From Scylla paramamosain (lineage: Eukaryota > Arthropoda > Malacostraca > Decapoda > Portunidae): DNA of 64,000 bases. The stretch lies in contig NC_087158.1 in assembly GCF_035594125.1 (NCBI RefSeq), forward strand, positions 9,273,678-9,337,677. Reading direction: 5' to 3'. Each line of letters opens with the position of its first letter. Position 1 is the first letter of the stretch. Positions 52,735 to 64,000 of the stretch are shown in pieces. The notes beneath the pieces are model-generated. The model saw only the letters and a list, made by a program, of their open reading frames with translations, ran no database searches and was not told where the DNA came from. A program made the translations under genes and the position numbers.

Positions 52735-54247
52735 ATGAATGATCATTTTGCTGCTATCTGTCAAACCTTTCCTCCCCTCCACACCACTCCGCTTCCTGCC
52801 TATCTTCCAGCTCCCTCTCATCCCCCCAGTGTCCAGGCGGTGGATGTTTTTAAGAGAATACTCAAATTCAAACCAAGATCCACCACACCCACTGACCTCC
52901 CTATAAAAACTTACAAGGAATTTGCTGTACAGCTAGGAACACCGCTATGCTCCATAATAAACGCTTCACTCTCCCAACGCTCCTGCCCCATGGACTGGAA
53001 GACATCTTACGTCACCCCCATCCCCAAAACTTCCAGCCCACAATCACTCAATGACCTCAGGCCAGTCTCTATCACCCCCATCCCTAGCCTTATTTGTGAA
53101 GATTTTGTATATGACTGGGCCTACACCAAAATTTGTAATACCGTGGATATCAGACAGTTTGGAAATATTAAAGCCACCTCCACCTCCCATTACCTGACCA
53201 GCTTCCTTGAATTCATCCACAGCCACCTGGACAAGCATAACACCTCTCTAGCTGTTGCTTTTGTGGACTTCAAGAAGGCTTTTGATCTTGTTGATCACAC
53301 TGTTGTCATCAGCAAGGCAGTAAGTCTGGGTCTCCCTCCTAACCTGATAGCGTGGCTAGCCAACTTCCTCACAGGGAGGCGTCAGGCCGTTCGCTATCAG
53401 GGCTCTGTCTCTAATTTCCAACAGCTGACATGTGGGGTCCCCCAGGGGACCAAGATGGGTCCTCTGTGCTTCCTCCTCCTCATTAACGACGCCCTCACTG
53501 ACACCCCCCATCGCTGGAAGTATGTGGACGACTGCACCGTGGGCGTCCCAGTTTCCACCAAGAACCCGGACTACTCGCCACTGCAAGCAATTCTGGAGCG
53601 ACTGCAGATGTGGATGGAGGAAAACAGGATGACCATCAACCACAGCAAAACTGTGGTGATGCATTTCTGTACCTCCTCTGTACCAGTGCCCCCTCCCCAG
53701 CTCTCAGTGGGCCCTCACCCCCTCCAGGTGGTCCGATGTGCCAAGCTCCTCGGAGTCACGGTGGACAATCAGCTGACCTGGAAGCAGCATGTCGCCAGCA
53801 CCATAAGATCATCTACCTACAGGCTGTACATGCTGCGCAGACTCAGATCGCTGGGGACACCGACAGATGAGTTAAGGGGGGGTGTACCGTACCTTCATCC
53901 TCCCCAAACTCATGTACGCCTCCCCAGCGTGGTCCTCCTCCCTCACACAAACTCAACAGCTACAATTAGAGAGTGTGCAGAAAAGGGCGTGTAGGGTCAT
54001 CCTTGGCCCTGCATACACCACCTACGAAGAAGCCCTGAACACTCTGAGCCTGTCCAGACTATCCACCAGGTACCAAGAGGCTCTGGAGAAGTTTGGAAGG
54101 GGACTACTGCATCATCCACGTCTCAGAAACATGTTGCCGCCTGACGCGCCTCGCCCGGCCCGTGCCACCAGACACCACAAGATAACGCCCCTAAAGGCGC
54201 AGCGCACGGACCAGTATAGACTCAGTGCAATTCCCACCATGGTGTGA
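52735..54247 (+). pseudogene. LINE C reverse transcriptase, one frameshift
   Basis: The first 419 codons are open: LNDLRPVSITPIPSLICEDF, VAFVDFKKAFDLVDHTVVI, CGVPQGTKMGPLCFLLLIND, the catalytic KYVDDCTVG, then LLGVTVDNQLTWKQHV. At the G7 run 53876-53882 the frame shifts, consistent with one extra G. The C-terminus (RTFILPKLMYASPAWSSSLT, then ACRVILGPAYTTYEEAL) continues at 53882-54247 and ends HKITPLKAQRTDQYRLSAIP. Only this slip separates it from a continuous RT frame. Confidence 0.9.
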
Positions 54248-54387
54248 GCCATCAATCAATAGTCCATTCTAGATTAGACTTACCTTTAGGATTAATGTTA
54301 AGTATTTCCCCACCCCCTATGTACATTTTCAGTTTGTTAACTGCCTAAATAATAAACCGTTTATTATTATTATTATTATTATTATTT
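52735..54387 (+). mobile_element. LINE C, 5'-truncated, with (TTA)n tail
   Basis: A separate LINE family. It has the RT ORF, a short 3' UTR with AATAAA (54350) and a (TTA)n tail at 54361-54387. GC-rich coding compared with the flanks. No endonuclease is present, so it is 5'-truncated. The low number of lesions suggests a young insertion. Confidence 0.88.
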
Positions 54388-54948
54388 ATATTGTGTTTGT
54401 TGCATGCTACTGCAATGCATGGCTCTGTTACAGAGTCTGCATGTAGAGGACTATTGTACACTGCATTACATTAAATTATTTTCTTCCCCGGGTTGTGTAG
54501 TTTCTGATAGGGGGCAGAGCTTGTATTCTGAGAAGTTGAATATGATACTGCACAGCAGAGGGAGATAGTATTCTAAAGAAGTGGGTGGATATCATATTGT
54601 AGTTCATCAGTGTTCTGTTGAACACTATAACCTTTTATATGTGTTCATTGCTTGCTGTGATTGTCCTCCCCTGGAACGTGACTGTCAATTCTTTCTCAGC
54701 TGTTGGAGTGGATTGGCAGTTGTTGTAATATTACCTTGGTTGTGGGTGGATGAAACAGGCTGGCAACCTCAATAGTGTAACCTTGTGTTATGACTGTCTG
54801 TCCAGAGGATGCAAGAGTCAAAAAAAAAATCTTGTAACCTATATTAGGCCCTGCACCAAGTCACATAGGTGGTGAATTGGGAGAAGCTAGCCCAGTTTGA
54901 GGCAGCTGTAAGAGGGGCAGGAATTTGTAGTTGTAACAGGGTATCATT
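54388..54948. repeat. Dispersed repeat, possible BEL/Pao LTR (copy 2)
   Basis: Diverged copy of 24121-24650. On the minus strand it starts TGTTACAACTAC directly past the end of the BEL/Pao protease sequence. That fits an LTR on the 3' side of a deleted element; the other edge is hidden by the LINE C tail. Confidence 0.5.
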
Positions 54949-54949
54949 A

Positions 54950-56485
54950 TTATTGGCTAGGAAGCCCAAGATCTTTAACTGAGCTTGTCCTGTTATTGGC
55001 AGATTTAAAGCTACTACCATTTCCTTAATTATAAAACTTTTCTGTGCTCCTGTGTTGAACCAAGCAGAACCTTAGCCTTCATCAGTCACCTTTGACTACT
55101 AATTTCTACTTCTGCTACTGGAATTGCTGCAGGAGAGATAGGATGGTTATTACTGTTCTTATTACCTAAGGGGGTTGGTTTAGTATCATACCCTATCATC
55201 TCACATAGAGCAACATGATGCACATCTCCTACATATAAGGCACATATGTAGTTTATTTTTACAGTCTTTCATTTGATGTAGCTCATTTAGGCATAATGTG
55301 CACTTCTTAACTCTATTAATCTATTTACTCTCTTTTCTAGCCTTTGGTAATTGCTACAGTATACTAGGTAATATGGTTTGGAGCAAAATGCACATTTCTT
55401 AATTGTTGGAGTATAAGGTCTTGCTCCTCTCCTGTTATTATAGTTAGTATGGTGTGGTACCTCTGGCTTCTTAGTAACAGTGGTAGAAAAAGCAACTTTT
55501 GTTTCAGTGACCCCATAACTTGGTTTGGTTTTATTGACTGGCAATAGTTGATTCTGGATTCATCTCCTTTCATTTTAAAGGGTGCGGTCTTATTCACTCA
55601 TTCATGGTAAGTTTTGTCATTAGAATCCAGTTTACTTGGTTTAGACATCTCATTATTACTCATGTTCCTGCAAATCTTCAGCAATTATTCATCTATTTCA
55701 CCAAATGTGAAATGGCTTTTTTGGTGCTTTAAGTATAGCATTTCTAGTGTTTTCTAATTTAGTTTCCTTTGTATAATGATGTTTATGAGCCAGGCTGCTT
55801 CCTCAATATTATTATTTGAATTGAGGGATTCTAATATGCTATTAACACTTATCCTGAAAAGTTATAAATCCTTGTAATTACAAATGGGGAGGTTAAATCT
55901 AAGAGTTTATAGACCAGTTTGGTGGTTATTTGCTCCTTATCATCATAATTCTCTTTGAGTAGCTTGATAAAAATGTCAATAACTTTTTTCAGTAACGGTT
56001 AATTCAGAAATTATTAAGTACCCTTTAGTTGGCTTAACAGATAGGGAAATTTATTTATCTTCACAATATCTTTTCTTTGATGGATTAATCCTTTATAGTT
56101 ATTCCAGAATGAAGGCCACTATAAAGGTTATAGCTGGTAAGGTTATATTAGGTTGGCCTCTGACTGTGGAAGTAGGAGAGGTGTTGTTAAGTTATCTATC
56201 TGATCTGCAAATTTAGTTAACTGTTCACCATAATTTGTTTCTTGTTGTTCATATTTTGAAACAATTTGGTCATAGGTTTCAGAATTTTCCTCAGTTAAGT
56301 GTAGCTTCTAACTGGTTAAAAGTAGTTTGACAGCTACTCCATTTTTCCCTGAGAGATTCTATTACCCTTTGTAATTTTCCTTGGGTTAATTAGTCACCAG
56401 CTATTAGCTCCTTATGTTTTTCAATAGTTCTTGTTAACCAACCTTGCTTTGTTGCCTAGAATTTCCTTAATATTTTGATAGACAT
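54950..56485 (-). pseudogene. BEL/Pao gag and protease remnant
   Basis: Minus strand. The gag start is probably at 56485 (MSIKILRKF), followed by LTRTIEKHKELIAGD. A mid-gag region in broken frames has KGYLIISELTVTE, matching the BEL gag block before 'YxxAIxLLKERY'. A zinc-knuckle-like CAFCSKPYYLVYCSNYQRLE lies at 55287-55544. Protease: FNTGAQKSFI near 55045 (Asn for the catalytic Asp), then LNLPITGQAQLKILGF. Stops throughout. RT and integrase are absent on this strand. Confidence 0.7.
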
Positions 56486-56960
56486 TTTTGTGGATTTAAT
56501 TTTAATAATTATTTGCTAGTTATTTGAGTAGTCACCTGTTAACTTACCTGTTGTTTTGTTGCAACTTGTTTCACCTTACATTCCCCAGTTCAAATGAACT
56601 CAAAAGGTGTTTATTATATGTTCAGGTTAGGGTTTAGTTTAGTTTAGTCTTAAATGCCTTTAAGACATCATCCCCTATCTTTCAGTCTATGAATTGTGTC
56701 AGGTGGTAACACACGTCTCCTGTCTATCCAGTTCCAGTGTACACCATCTCTACCCAGATGTCTTTTATAGAAGGGGGAGCCAAAGCTTAGAAAGTGATTA
56801 TTAAGGTTCCCTTTTAATGACCTATTTATGGACCTACTAATTGGGTCATATGCCCTTTGATTTTATTTGTACACTAACAACCTCAGAGGCACAATGGCTT
56901 TCTATTTTTCTGGTTATGCCTTTAATGTGTTCTGTTATGTCCCTGGGGTCCATTTCCTGT
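56486..56960 (-). other. Unassigned; possible LINE ORF1 esterase trace
   Basis: A minus-strand reading near 56760-56690 has HLGRDGVHWNWIDRRR, resembling the DGxHLN block of SGNH esterase-like domains found in some LINE ORF1 proteins. There is no other support. Confidence 0.3.
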
Positions 56961-59745
56961 ATTTTTTTTTTTTATGTAGGAAGGACACTGGCCAAGGGCA
57001 ACAAAAATCTAATAAAAATATGCCCACTGAAATGCCAGTCCCATAAAAGGGTCAAAGCAGTGGTAAAAAATTGATGAATTAAGTGTCTTGAAACCTCCCT
57101 CTTGAAGGAATTCAAGTCATAGGAAGGTGGAAATATAGAAGCAGGCAGGGAGTTCCAGAGTTTACCAGAGAAAGGGATGAATGATTGAGAATACTGGTTA
57201 ACTCTTGCGTTAGAGGTGGACAGAATAGGGGTGAGAGAAAGAAGAAAGTCTTGTGCAGCGAGGCCGCGGAAGGAGGGGAGGCATGCAGTTAGCAAGATCA
57301 GAAGAGCAGTTAGCATGAAAATAGCGGTAGAAGACAGCTAAATATGCAACATTGCGGCGGTGAGAGAGAGGCTAAAGACAGTCAGTTAGAGGAGAGGAGT
57401 TGATGAGACGAAAAGCTTTTGATTCCACCCTGTCTAGAAGAGCAGTATACGTGGAATCCCCCCAGACATGTGAAACATACTCCATACATGGACGGATAAG
57501 GCCCTTGTACAGAGTTAGCAGCTGGGGGGGTGAGAAAAACTGGCGGAGACGTCTCAGAACACCTAACTTCATAGAAGCTGTTTTAGCTAGAGATGAGATG
57601 TGAAGTTTCCAGTTCAGATTACAAGTAAAGGACAGACCAAGGATGTTCAGTGTAGAAGAGGGGGACAGTTGAGTGTCATTGAAGAAGAGGGGATAGTTGT
57701 CTGGAAGGTTGTGTTGAGTTGATAGATGGAGGAATTGAGTTTTTGAGGCATTGAACAATACCAAGTTTGCTCTGCCCCAATCAGAAATTTTAGAAAGATC
57801 AGAAGTCAGGCATTCTGTGGCTTCCCTGCATGATATGTTTACCTCCTGAAGGGTTGGACGTCTATGAAAAGACGTGGAAAAGTGCAGGGTGGTATCATCA
57901 GCGTAGGAGTGGTTAGGACAAGAAGTTTGGTTTAGATCATTAATGAATAATAAGAAGAGAGTGGGTGACAGGACAGAACCCTGAGGAACACCACTGTTAA
58001 TAGATTTAGGAGAAGAACAGTGACTGTCTACCACAACAGCAATAGAACTTTCAGAAAGGAAACTTGAGATGAAGTTACAGAGAGAAAGATAGAAACTGTA
58101 GGAGGATAGTTTGGAAATCAAAGCTTTGTGCCAGACTCTATCAAAAGCTTTTGATATGTCCAAGGCAACAGCAAAAGTTTCACCAAAATCTCTAAAAGAG
58201 GATGACCAAGACTCAGTAAGGAAAGCCAGAAGATCACCAGTAGAGCAGCCTTGACAGAACCCATACTGGCGATCAAATAGAAGGTTGTGAAGTGATAGAT
58301 GTTTAAGAATCTTCCTGTTGAGGATAGATTCAAAAACTTTACATAGGCAGGAAATTAAAGCAATAGGACGGTAGTTTGAGGGATTAGAACAGTCACCCTT
58401 TTTAGGAACAGGTTGAATGTAGGCAAATTTCCAGCAAGAAGGAAAGGTAGATGTTGACAGACAGAGCTGAAAGAGTTTGACTAGGCAAGGTGCAAGCACA
58501 GAGGCACAGTTTCGGAGAACAATAGGAGGGACCCCATCAGGTCCATAAGTCTTCCGAGGGTTTAGGCCAGCGAGGGCATGGAAAACATCATTGCGAAGAA
58601 TTTCAATAGGTGGCATGAAGTAGTCAGAGGGTGGAGGAGAGGGAGGAACAAGCCCAGAATCGTCCAAGGTAGAGTTTTTAGCAAAGGTTTGAGCAAAGAG
58701 TTCAGCTTTCGAAATAGATGTGATAGCAGTGGTGCCATCTGGTTGAAATAGAGGAGGGAAAGAAGAAGAAGCAAAATTATTGGAGATATTTTTGGCTAGA
58801 TGCCAGAAATCACGAGGGGAGTTAGATCTTGAAAGGTTTTGACATTTTCTGTTAATGAAGGAGTTTTTGGCTAGTTTGAGAACAGACTTGGCATGGTTCA
58901 GGGCAGAAATATAAAGAGCATGAGATTCTGGTGATGGAAGGCTTAAGTACCTTTTGTGGGCCACCTCTCTATCATGTATAGCACGAGAACAAGCTGTGTT
59001 AAACCAAGGTTTAGAAGATTTAGGACGAGAAAAAGAGTGAGGAATGTATGCCTCCATGCCAGACACTATCACCTCTGTTATGCGCTCAGCACACTAAGAT
59101 GGGTCTCTGACATGGAAGCAGTAGTCATTCCAAGGAAAATCAGCAAAATACCTCCTCAGGTCCCCCCAACTAGCAGAGGCAAAATGCCAGAGGCACCTTC
59201 GCTTAGGGGGATCCTGAGGAGGGATTGGAGTGATAGGACAAGATAAAGATACGAGATTGTGATCGGAGGAGCCCAATGGAGAAGAAAGGGTGACAGCATA
59301 AGCAGAAGGATTAGAGGTCAGGAAAAGGTCAAGAATGTTGGACACATCTCCAAGATGGTCAGGAATACGAGTAGGGTGTTGCACCAATTGCTCTAGGTCA
59401 TGGAGGATAGCAAAGTTGTAGGCTAGTTCACCAGGATGGTCAGTGAAGGGAGAGGAAAGCCAAAGCTGGTGGTGAACATTGAAGTCTCCAAGAATGGAGA
59501 TCTCTGCAAAAGGGAAGAGGGTCAGAATGTGCTCTACTTTGGAAGTTAAGTAGTCAAAGAATTTCTTATAGTCAGAGGAGTTAGGTGAGAGGTATACAGC
59601 ACAGATAAATTTAGTATGAGAGTGACTCTGTAGTCGTAGCCAGATGGTGGAAAACTCGGAAGATTCAAGAGCGTGGGCACAAGAGCAGGTTAAGTCATTG
59701 CGCACATAAACACAGCATCCAGTTTTGGATAAAAAATGAAGATCG
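56961..59745 (-). mobile_element. Jockey-like LINE, best-preserved copy
   Basis: Minus strand, 2.8 kb, from a poly(A) tail (T run 56962-56973) to a 5' truncation in the middle of the endonuclease, near 59745. It separates BEL/Pao sequences of opposite orientation. Confidence 0.92.
56972..59735 (-). pseudogene. Jockey-like endonuclease-RT ORF2, nearly intact
   Basis: 59094-59735 is the C-terminal two thirds of the endonuclease ([20 protein letters not shown]). A single TAG near 59094-59096 separates it, in the same frame, from a 566-codon open RT at 57372-59072. RT motifs: NYRPIALISCLCKVFE, DISKAFDRVWHKAL, SGVPQGSVLSPTLF and the catalytic SYADDTTLHF. A second nonsense codon (after SPLTDCL) and a 2-base deletion near 57213 affect only the C-terminus, which continues to 56972. 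Confidence 0.9.
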
Positions 59746-60420
59746 AAAATGAATATTCTGAACAAAATCTGACTATAAGTTCCTTACTAAGCCAAATATC
59801 ACTCTTATTTGATCCCTTGGATAAAATAAGCCCTATAACAATAAGAGGGAAAATGTTAATACAAGAAGCTTGGAAGAAGAAAATTAGTTGGGATACCATC
59901 CTCCCAGAAAGTTATTCATCTGAATGGGAAAGAATAAAGGAAGATTGTATTGTGGGAACTGAGGTCTCCATCTCAGACAAGTCGATTTTAAATGAAAACA
60001 ACAATGTACAACTTCACATCTTCTATAACACGTCCTCAAAGGCATATGACATAGCAACCTACTCAGTCACAGATAGTGATAGTGAGTTGATAATGTTGAA
60101 ATCACGAGTAGCACCGATGAAAACCTGAACCTTGCTTCAATTAGAATTAATGGCAATAGAAATATGTACTTGGTTAACTAGGTATTTTGTGGAAATAACC
60201 ACAAAAGATCACCCTGGGAGTAAAGGGATAAACCGTCTTTTTATGCAAGTAGTAATATGGACTGACAGTGAAATAAAATATATAAAAATGAAAATAAGAA
60301 TCCATATGTGAAAAATTGAGTAGAGAAAATACTGTCAACACAAAGGGACCTTGAGTATCACTATATTCCTACCAAAGAATCTCTTGACAAGGGGTATATT
60401 CCCCAAACTATTAAAGGAGT
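59736..60420 (+). pseudogene. BEL/Pao RT tail and RNase H
   Basis: 59736-60128: GKMLIQEAWKKKISWDTIL, then LHIFYNTSSKAYDIATYSV and MLKSRVAPMK, the conserved BEL run into RNase H (usually FxDAS; here FYNTS). A stop follows at 60126-60128, then LLQLELMAIEICTWLTRYF and VVIWTDSEI in the same frame. Closed near 60312. Confidence 0.8.
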
Positions 60421-60882
60421 CTAAGTGGTTCCATGGACCAAACTGGTTGACTCAGAAACAAGATTGGCCCATTTAAAAATCATAGTAGAAGCTCAACCTC
60501 AGGCCAATAATCTGCCTAATCTGGCAACTAATATAATATATGCTGAGTTACCATATGACGTGAAGCATCCTGTCTTGCTACCAAATGGGAGTCATCTCAC
60601 CAAATTAATCATAATGGAAACCTATAGAATAACCTTACATGGAGGAATGAGGGGCACTCTAGCTCAAATTAGAAAAATTACTGGATACCTAAAGGATGTC
60701 AAGTAGTGAAAACTTTCCTGAAGGAGTGTAATATATGCTGACATTATGAGGCAAAACCTTTAATGTATCCAGGACCCCCAAACTTAGCTCCAGAAAGAGT
60801 AAGCCTAGGGAGACCCTCCCAAGTAATGGGTGTAGATTACACAGGCACTCTGATAATAAAAGGTGTGGGTGACATTCCAAAG

Positions 60883-61000
<118 letters not shown>

Positions 61001-61507
61001 TGTTCACTTGTGCCAGAACAGAAGCAATCCACCTAGAAGTGACCTTAGTTTTGAGATCTTTCTGGAATTGTTTAGAATCTTTGCAGCAAGATGTTCCTGT
61101 CCCCATCTCATCATAAGTGATAATGATACTAACTTCATAGGAATGGCTCCCTTTATTGAAGATATTATAAATTATATAAACGTTCAAAAAGCACTAAAAA
61201 ATGTGCAATGTTGTTGGAAATTCATCACTCCAAGGGTGCCCCTGGCAGAATGGTTTCACGGGAAGAATGATAGGTCTAGTGAAAAACTGCCTAAAGAAAT
61301 CCATCCAATCCAAATTAAATCTCAAAGAATTAAGAATGGTAGAAGCAGAAACTGAGATCAGAGTTAGCAATCAACCTCTAACTTACTTAGAAGATGCCTC
61401 TGTACATTTGGAGGCAATAGCACCACTTCCTCTCTTATATGGGAGATGTGCAGAACCATTCCCATCCATTGATATTCCCATCCATGTATACCCTACCATA
61501 TATGATA

Positions 61508-61579
61508 GGTCTCAGTATTTGAGGAAAAGTTATCACTAACAAAGGTCTCAATATTTGAGGAAAAGTTATCACTAACAAA
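61508..61579 (+). repeat. 36-base tandem duplication
   Basis: The unit beginning 'ggtctcagtatttgagg' is repeated once with a single change. 36 bases is 12 codons, so the frame is kept. Confidence 0.9.
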
Positions 61580-61842
61580 ACAAATTGTTACAAAGGTAGG
61601 AGAAATACTGGTCCAAAGAATATCATCAGTCTTTGTGAGAAATTTTGTGGTACTTAACCTGCTGAAAATGTAGTTTCCCTTAAGGAAGATGACTGTCTTA
61701 TCAAAGATGGAGCAGAATTATTCCACTTAGCCTTTAGCTAGGATATTAAAACTGTATCCTGATGAGAATGTATCATTAAAAATCATGGCAAAGGGACACA
61801 GGATTCTTAGAATCATAAATAAATTAATTCCGCTGGAGTGCT

Positions 61843-61891
61843 CTCCCAAGCCTACTCCGATCAACTCTGTTGATGTCAGTAGGCTTGGGAG
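61843..61891. other. Strong two-part hairpin
   Basis: Perfect 14-bp stem CTCCCAAGCCTACT (61843-61856) with 61878-61891. Then a symmetric 3x3 internal loop, then a second perfect 6-bp stem ATCAAC/GTTGAT with a 3-base loop. It overlaps the end of the BEL/Pao coding remnant. Function unknown. Confidence 0.8.
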
Positions 61892-62160
61892 GGGGTTGCC
61901 CCAGCTTCAGAAAAGAACAGATATTGTGGGGTGGACCAGGCCACACTGAGTAACATCTCAAAGGTCACAGGAAAGATAGAGGAATTTAATTTCAAGTAGT
62001 CATATTACCTGAATATAGATTCAGGTAATGCCCAGTCCCAGGATGTGGAAATTTCCATTTGTATCGCACACAGCATCAATGTGTTTTTGGTTTGTGTTGT
62101 GACTGTATATAAATTGTAAAGTCATATTAAGGGGTAATTGGGGTTAATCTAGTACAAACT
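61892..62160 (+). other. Possible BEL/Pao 3' end or LTR start
   Basis: Contains 'ggatgtggaaatttccattt' (62041), of LTR-start style, but no second LTR is available. Confidence 0.35.
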
Positions 62161-64000
62161 AAGTATTAGTTATTACTGTAAATAAAATGGGAAGTACAGT
62201 GAGCAGATCACAAACTGCTTTGTTATTTGACGCAGCAAGAAGGAAGGAGGCAGTGATTCTCCCTGCTTGCCTCAGTAGTCACCACCCAGCTGTCATGAGT
62301 ATAACAGTCCTATCAAGATACATTCTAGCCACTCTACCAATTTTACTTATTAAATTCAGAAGTCAGAACCATTGGGTATCATATGTAAGCTGCCTTAGCT
62401 ACAAAACATGGCCAGTCATTGGTTTGAAATACCAGTGACCAACTCACCAACTTGGTCTTCACCATAACTCCCAGCTATGATAACTACAGCTAAGTTATTA
62501 TTCATTTATAATTATATTTAGTGATGCTTTCTGTGAGTGTGTTAGCCAGGTGGCAATGATTGAAACCATCAAATAATTCCCACATTGCCATTATACAAGA
62601 GGAAATGAAAATGTAGTGGCAACAGAAAGTTCCAGGCAACACTAGGAGAGCTTCTTGAGTAAAAAGATTAATCTAACTAGAACTTACTGTAATGAATGAA
62701 TTTACAGAAATTTTTGTATCAGCTGGTGATATCCCTCTACCATCTGATTGGACTTTCATTCTGTTTGTGGTTTGCATTATTGGCATTAATGGTACTGAGA
62801 GCTATTTATTAAGGATTAAACATACCCAAATGTCCATATCCGACGATACCAATCCTTTTTGGAGCCATTTCTGGGTGATGTCTGTAACAGACAAATAGTT
62901 TCTTTTTAGTTGGAATGAAAATCATTTAAATTAAAAATAAATTTGCTAAAATTTATTCATGATACAGTGATCTAATACACTTCAGGATTAGAGAACTTCT
63001 TTGTTTAGAGTAGATACCTATTAAAGGACCATAAATAAATGTTGAGGATACATACTGTTAAAAAAAAAGTCAAGACGAAATTTAACAAAGCATTTTTCTT
63101 TGTTGACATGGTATAACATTCTATGATCTCAAAGTCTATATAAGTGCAGTAAACAGTGATGTAGCACTGGCCATCAGCTAGTCACATTACTCTATACTGT
63201 TTCATGGCCAGATCCTAAGCGTAATTTGCAAGCCAGTTCTTCTCATTTATGTATCTTCCACACACTTCTATTTCTGTTCCTTTTTATATCATCAATATAC
63301 CTGTGAATAATTCTTGAAAAAATAAACAATCTCATCCTGAACTTCACTGTCCTAGCTTTCCAGCAACATGTAGTACAGAATGGCACTCATTTTGATGCCC
63401 ATGGGCAAGAAATGACTGACTAACATCTACAATAGTTACTATGATCATTTATTAGAATTAGCAATAAAAGTGTAATTGCTTGCAATTTTCATAAAAAAAA
63501 TTATTGTCATATAAATAATAGGTGAAAAGTTATTATTAGATTTTTCCTTAAGTTTATTAGTTTCTTCAACTGTAACAATTATAATGTTAAGTAGAAAAAT
63601 TACCTGGCTTCTCACAGGCCACTTAGGACCATCTCATGGGCCAGTTTGACCCACAGGCTGTGAAACTGAAACCCCTGCTCTAGCAGGTTTGATGTTGTGT
63701 TTATTAAAACCATTCTTCTTATTTCAGGGCTGTGAGATAGTCATCTATGAACCCTGATGATGTCCTATGTGATTACAGGCACAGCAGCTCTCTCATCTCC
63801 CTTAGGAAGCACAGGTGAGGTGAATCACTGTAGACTGTTGTGAAGGGTGAATGTTTGCTGCCACCAGCTGGGTGGGCAGGTCAGAACTAGTTAATATGAG
63901 GGCTAGGGTTCAACTGCAGAGCAAGGCACAACGAGTTGAAGCACAGGCACTGCAGCAAGAAATTTACTATGGTTTCCTTTGTGTTCCTGTATCAGGGACA
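62161..64000. other. No feature recognised
   Basis: AT-rich sequence. Short open stretches at 62187-62438 and 62692-62898 show no recognisable domain and no convincing splice sites. Confidence 0.5.

Noticed and set aside
63720..63840. Possible plus-strand exon between 'gattacag' and 'gtgaggtg'
   Set aside because: Very short, with no coding similarity and no partner exon.

Overview
The window looks like intron-rich chromosomal DNA from an arthropod, most likely a decapod crustacean. It has no bacterial-type operons. It is crowded with dinucleotide microsatellites and with nested copies of LINE, Ty3/gypsy, BEL/Pao, DIRS and terminal-inverted-repeat (TIR) elements. The taxon is inferred from this mix and from the style of the proteins; no species-diagnostic gene was seen.

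Only one host gene is supported. Two exons on the minus strand (22252-22351 and 4006-4090) join in phase across an 18.2-kb intron. They encode consecutive parts of the NAD-binding half of an aspartate dehydrogenase domain-containing protein (ASPDH-like). Nearly everything else is mobile DNA, most of it inside the introns of this gene.

Layout. 1-3575: an old jockey-like LINE split by a younger copy of its own family. 4214-5451: a fold-back element with ~355-bp inverted arms. 5626-10870: a pogo-like end, a 5'-truncated CR1-like LINE and a long jockey-like LINE, both LINEs minus strand. 10871-17029: a pogo-like MITE, then a TIR transposon that carries a nearly intact Ty3/gypsy element (11848-16720; two LTRs, 5-bp target duplication). 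17173-21000: pogo-like copies forming a palindrome, LINE fragments beside (GT)n, and a (GT)(GA) compound satellite. 22252-30000: ASPDH exon, a dispersed repeat, a jockey-like LINE and a LINE ORF1. 30057-34440: a decayed minus-strand gypsy element with a TIR transposon in its gag. 37157-50522: a deep nest, apparently one ~0.5-kb TIR element that received two tandem 3.5-kb LINEs, one of which received a DIRS retrotransposon (38782-44109) and a jockey fragment. 52735-54387: a nearly intact LINE reverse transcriptase. 54388-61900: BEL/Pao gag-protease (minus) and pol (plus) on either side of a jockey-like LINE. 62160-64000: nothing recognised.

The elements interact through target choice. TA-target transposons sit in or beside (TA)n tracts. 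One LINE family repeatedly abuts (GT/CA)n tracts. Jockey-like copies land anywhere, including in each other. The DIRS element retains inverted terminal repeats and an internal complementary region, so its ends and its target site can be read directly.
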